Translations under genes and position numbers: made by a program
The notes under the pieces: model-generated
The model's input: the letters and a program-made list of their open reading frames with translations, nothing else
Told to the model about the DNA's origin: nothing
Database searches by the model: none
In this document: piece after piece, positions 61,408 through 64,000 of the stretch
How the letters are laid out: every line of letters starts with the position of its first letter
How positions within the stretch are numbered: position 1 is the stretch's first letter
From: Fulvimarina uroteuthidis
Lineage (GTDB): Bacteria; Pseudomonadota; Alphaproteobacteria; Rhizobiales; Rhizobiaceae
Direction: 5' to 3'
Assembly: GCF_034321785.1 (NCBI RefSeq)
Contig: NZ_JAXLPB010000001.1
Location: 310,001-374,000, forward strand
Length of the DNA stretch: 64,000 nt

Positions 61408-62803
61408 GGCTCGCGCGGTCCTTCACATGCTTGGGCAGTCGAAGAACGACCTTAAGCCCTGGACCGGCATCCTCAAGCGCCAATCGTCCGCCATGCACAC
61501 GGGCGATCGCCTGGACGAGCGACAGGCCGAGCCCCGAGCCCGGCAGCGTGCGGCTCTCGTCGAGCCGGTAGAAGCGCTCCAGAACGCGCGGGCGCTTGTC
61601 CTCCGGAATGCCGGGACCATTGTCGGCGACCGAGATCACCGCGTCGCTCCCCGTCTCCTCGATGGCGATCGTCACATGGGCCGCGCCCTCGTGCGGCCTG
61701 CCGTATTTCAGCGCGTTGTCGACGAGATTGGAAATCGCCTGCGCGACGAGTTCGCGGCTCGCCGCGATCTTCGAGGGGCCGGAAGCCCTGAACTCCAAGG
61801 CCGCGCCCGCTTCCTCGGCGACCGGTTCGTAAAGCTCGGCGACATCGCCGGCGATCGCCGTCAGATCGACTGTCGTCTTCTGGATCGGATGGGAGCCGGC
61901 CTCGACGCGCGAGATCATCAGGAGGGCATCGAAGGTGCGGATCATCGTGTCGGCATCGCCGATGATGCCCTCGAGATTGTCGCGCGTCTCGTCCGATTCG
62001 GCAGCCTGCTGCGCCGCCTCCGCCTTCGAGCGAAGCCGCGCGAGCGGCGTCTTCAGATCGTGGGCGATGTTGTCGGACACCTGGCGCAGGCCCTCCTGCA
62101 GAAGGGCGATGCGGGCGAGCAGCGTGTTCAGGTTCTCCGACAGGCGATCGAATTCGTCGCCGGCCCCGAAGACCGGCAGTCGCTCGCCCAGATCGCCGGC
62201 CAGAATGCGGCTCGAGGCCGCCGACATGCGATCCAGGCGCCGCAACGCCCGCCGCCCGATGCCGAACCAGGCGATCAGCGCCAGCCCGCCCATGGCGGCA
62301 AGCGCCAGGATCAGCGCGGATTGCACCACTTCGCGAAACCGCAGGGCGTCGCTCTGGTCGCGGCCCACGAGCACCCGCATGCCGTTCGGCAGCGACACCA
62401 CGTCGGCGATCGCCTTGTGGTAGACGCCCGTCTCGCCATAGCGGGAATAGCCGAACGCGTCGGGCGTCGAGCCGGCCTCGTCGAGGACGCCGGCCTGAAG
62501 GCTTTCGACATTGCCGGCGATGATGCGGCCGGTCGCGTCCGTTGCCAGATAGAGGCCGGCGCCCGGCTGCCGCGCCCGCCGATCGATCGAACGGACGAGA
62601 CCGACAATGCCGGCAAGCCGGTAGATCTGCGCGAGTTCGGCCTTTTCTTCGACGATCCCGGCGCGCGCCTGGCTTTCGATGATGTCGCTCGCCGTGTTGG
62701 TGACGTAGTAGACGAGACCCACGGCCCCGAAGGCGAAGATCAGGAAATAGACGGCGGACAGGCGCACCGCCGTCATCTTCAGGAGGGCTTTCAGACGCCG
62801 CAC
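61388..62803 (-). CDS. Sensor histidine kinase
   Basis: A 471-residue inner-membrane kinase with two transmembrane helices (about 12-32 and 163-183), a periplasmic sensor domain of about 130 residues, a HAMP domain, and a HisKA box (DNIAHDLKTPLARLRSKAE, His near 250). HATPase N, G1 and G2 boxes follow (NLVDNALKYG, VADNGPGIP, GSGLGLSLVQAI). It starts with GTG 62803, six bases after the regulator's stop. A kinase-regulator pair between degP and glnE is conserved in rhizobia; the signal is unknown. Confidence 0.9.
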   Translation of the reverse strand: MRRLKALLKMTAVRLSAVYFLIFAFGAVGLVYYVTNTASDIIESQARAGIVEEKAELAQIYRLAGIVGLVRSIDRRARQPGAGLYLATDATGRIIAGNVESLQAGVLDEAGSTPDAFGYSRYGETGVYHKAIADVVSLPNGMRVLVGRDQSDALRFREVVQSALILALAAMGGLALIAWFGIGRRALRRLDRMSAASSRILAGDLGERLPVFGAGDEFDRLSENLNTLLARIALLQEGLRQVSDNIAHDLKTPLARLRSKAEAAQQAAESDETRDNLEGIIGDADTMIRTFDALLMISRVEAGSHPIQKTTVDLTAIAGDVAELYEPVAEEAGAALEFRASGPSKIAASRELVAQAISNLVDNALKYGRPHEGAAHVTIAIEETGSDAVISVADNGPGIPEDKRPRVLERFYRLDESRTLPGSGLGLSLVQAIARVHGGRLALEDAGPGLKVVLRLPKHVKDRASHDDKPN

Positions 62804-62809
62804 GGCCGA

Positions 62810-63487
62810 TCAGCTGTCTTCGCGCATGATGTAGCCCGAGCCGCGCACCGTGTGCAGCAGCGGCCTGTCGAACTCGCGCTCGATCTTTGATCTGAGGCGC
62901 GAGATATGGACATCGATCACGTTGGTCTGGGGATCGAAATGATAATCCCAGACATTTTCCAGAAGCATGGTCCGCGTCACCACCTGGCCGGCATGCTTCA
63001 TCAGATATTCGAGCAGGCGGAACTCGCGCGGCTGAAGCACCACGGGCTTACCGGCGCGGCGCACCTCGTGAGACAGCCGATCGAGTTCGAGATCGCCGAC
63101 CTTGTAGCTCGTCTCGACCTCGCCGGTGGAGCGGCGGCGGCCGAGAACCTCGGCGCGGGCGAGCAGTTCGGACATGGCATAGGGCTTGGTCAGGTAATCG
63201 TCTCCGCCCGCCTTCAGCCCCTCGACACGGTCGTCGACCTGGCCGAGCGCCGACAGGATGAGCGCCGGCGTGTGCGAGCCGCTCTTGCGCAGGTCAGCGA
63301 TCACCGAAAGGCCGTCGCGCTTGGGCAGCATCCGATCGACGATCAGCAGATCGTAGTCGCGGCCCTCTGCCATGTTGAGGCCGGTCTCGCCGTCGGCCGC
63401 ATGGTCGGCGCCATGGCCGGCCTCCTTCAGCGCCTTCAGAAGGTAAGAGGCCGTCTCGCGGTCGTCTTCGATTATCAAGATGCGCAT
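62810..63487 (-). CDS. OmpR-family response regulator
   Basis: A 225-residue two-domain regulator. The receiver has the acidic pair D8-D9, phospho-acceptor D51 in LLIVDRMLPK, and Lys in DYLTKPYAMSE near 101. The winged-helix DNA-binding domain covers about residues 130-225 (LQPREFRLLEYLMKHAGQVVTRTMLLENVW). It pairs with the kinase gene six bases downstream, and both continue into glnE with overlap, so the three are one operon. Confidence 0.92.
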   Translation of the reverse strand: MRILIIEDDRETASYLLKALKEAGHGADHAADGETGLNMAEGRDYDLLIVDRMLPKRDGLSVIADLRKSGSHTPALILSALGQVDDRVEGLKAGGDDYLTKPYAMSELLARAEVLGRRRSTGEVETSYKVGDLELDRLSHEVRRAGKPVVLQPREFRLLEYLMKHAGQVVTRTMLLENVWDYHFDPQTNVIDVHISRLRSKIEREFDRPLLHTVRGSGYIMREDS

Positions 63488-63931
63488 CGCGCCGTCATTT
63501 CGCTCTGATCGTGAGGATTGAAGCGTGGCGCCGGTCTGGCCGGTACCGCGCGATCCGGGTTCGCGTTCCTTAGGATGTCGTCGCAGCATAGCGTTTCCAG
63601 CCCCTTTGCGAAGGATGGTGGAGAAATCGATGGAGGGAATGTTCGGCGGCGGCGCATCGGGAACGGGCGAACGTGCCGGGCGCCGCCGCCCGCGCTCCGG
63701 GGCCGGGAAGACATTCTACGCATTCTTCCCGGATCCTTCGGAGCGCGATCCGTGAGCTGCGGCGCGTCGCGAGACCCGCGACCGTCACTGGCGCGGGAAG
63801 CCGGCAGACGCGGCTGTGACACCGTTCCGCCGGCCTGTCGCTCGCGCACCCCGTGCGGGCATCCCGATGAGGGGGTCGGGAGCGTGGCGCTGGATTTCGC
63901 CGAGGCTTTCCGGCGCCACGCTCCCGCTTCG
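63488..63931. other. 444-bp region between the response regulator and degP
   Basis: No gene is supported. The operon promoter should lie near its left end. A 14-pair inverted repeat at 63877-63926 follows the degP stop. Confidence 0.5.
63877..63926 (-). terminator. 14-pair inverted repeat after degP
   Basis: CGGGAGCGTGGCGC and its exact complement flank a 22-nt loop, six bases after the degP stop. There is no T run, so it is a stem-loop 3' end or Rho-type stabiliser. Confidence 0.5.
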
Positions 63932-64000
63932 TCAGCTCTTCTCGATCGGCAGGGCGACGAAGCGGTTCTCGCCATCGGCGTTCTTCAACTGGAAGAGCGC
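63932..64000 (-). CDS. degP: DegP/HtrA-type serine protease, C-terminal end only
   Basis: Only the last 22 codons and the stop are in the window; the rest lies beyond 64000. The tail reads ALFQLKNADGENRFVALPIEKS, the typical end of the second PDZ domain of rhizobial Do proteases. The downstream regulator-kinase-glnE order supports this. The assignment rests on a short fragment. Confidence 0.65.
   Translation of the reverse strand, partial: ALFQLKNADGENRFVALPIEKS

Noticed and set aside
58744..61455. A 903-codon open frame antisense to glnE
   Set aside because: Its composition is a mirror of the glnE codons and it contains no recognisable domain.
61388..63487. Naming the two-component pair feuP/feuQ
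   Set aside because: The position between degP and glnE fits a different conserved rhizobial pair; sequence alone does not support the Feu assignment.

Overview
The window is GC-rich, densely packed chromosomal DNA from an alphaproteobacterium, most likely of the order Hyphomicrobiales (Rhizobiales). The main reason is gene order. The blocks rimP-nusA-ylxR-infB, metK-trmB, lnt-tlyC-ybeY-phoH-miaB, tsaB-nfu-usp-trpS, aroK-aroB-corC beside xerD and accA, rplM-rpsI with speB and argC nearby, and degP-regulator-kinase-glnE are all familiar from rhizobial and related genomes. Several starts are GTG or TTG. I cannot name a genus from this sequence. I found no rRNA, tRNA, CRISPR array, insertion sequence, prophage or plasmid gene.

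Layout. From 1 to 8 kb lie two PLP enzymes of methionine metabolism (metC at 203, metZ at 5141), a PNPO-like flavoprotein, a membrane-anchored SOUL protein, an exported protein made of 23-residue repeats, and a Gfo/Idh/MocA dehydrogenase. From 8 to 16 kb: an enoyl-CoA hydratase paralogue, a hotdog thioesterase, rplM-rpsI, a methyltransferase behind an AT-rich promoter region, an agmatinase, a DegT-type aminotransferase and argC. From 16 to 26.7 kb is a more accessory stretch: dienelactone hydrolase, ctaA, a tightly spaced citE-like/DUF1737/DUF2459 group with a TspO-like gene downstream, a ribbon-helix-helix protein, gloA, a Tat-exported subunit with its GMC oxidoreductase, a 52-residue Cys/His protein and an L,D-transpeptidase.

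From 27 to 40.7 kb is core metabolism and translation: accA; xerD with a small membrane protein; aroK-aroB-corC read divergently and overlapping by ATGA junctions; pncB; and the rimP-nusA-ylxR-infB transcription and translation operon, with a terminator at its end and a candidate attenuator before it. From 40.7 to 41.9 kb is a visibly AT-richer island with one orphan membrane protein and five copies of GTTTCAG. From 41.9 to 56 kb almost everything is on the minus strand: trmB, metK, a phrR-like regulator, lnt, tlyC, ybeY, phoH, miaB, plsC, rimI, tsaB, an Nfu scaffold, a universal stress protein and trpS. The last 8 kb hold an aldose epimerase-like gene with a lysE exporter, a divergent Nudix gene with a 22-bp tandem repeat between the two, glnE, a two-component system, and the final 22 codons of a DegP-type protease.

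No obvious defence or other novel multigene system is present. The best leads are small or regulatory: the 52-residue Cys/His protein (25284-25442), the GTTTCAG-decorated island (40.9-41.85 kb), the tandem 22-bp operator-like repeat (57853-57899), a TTAA-N7-TTAA CtrA-like box before the L,D-transpeptidase, an unassigned minus-strand terminator at 2285-2310, the 23-residue repeat protein, and a CitE-like protein that has lost typical metal-binding positions.
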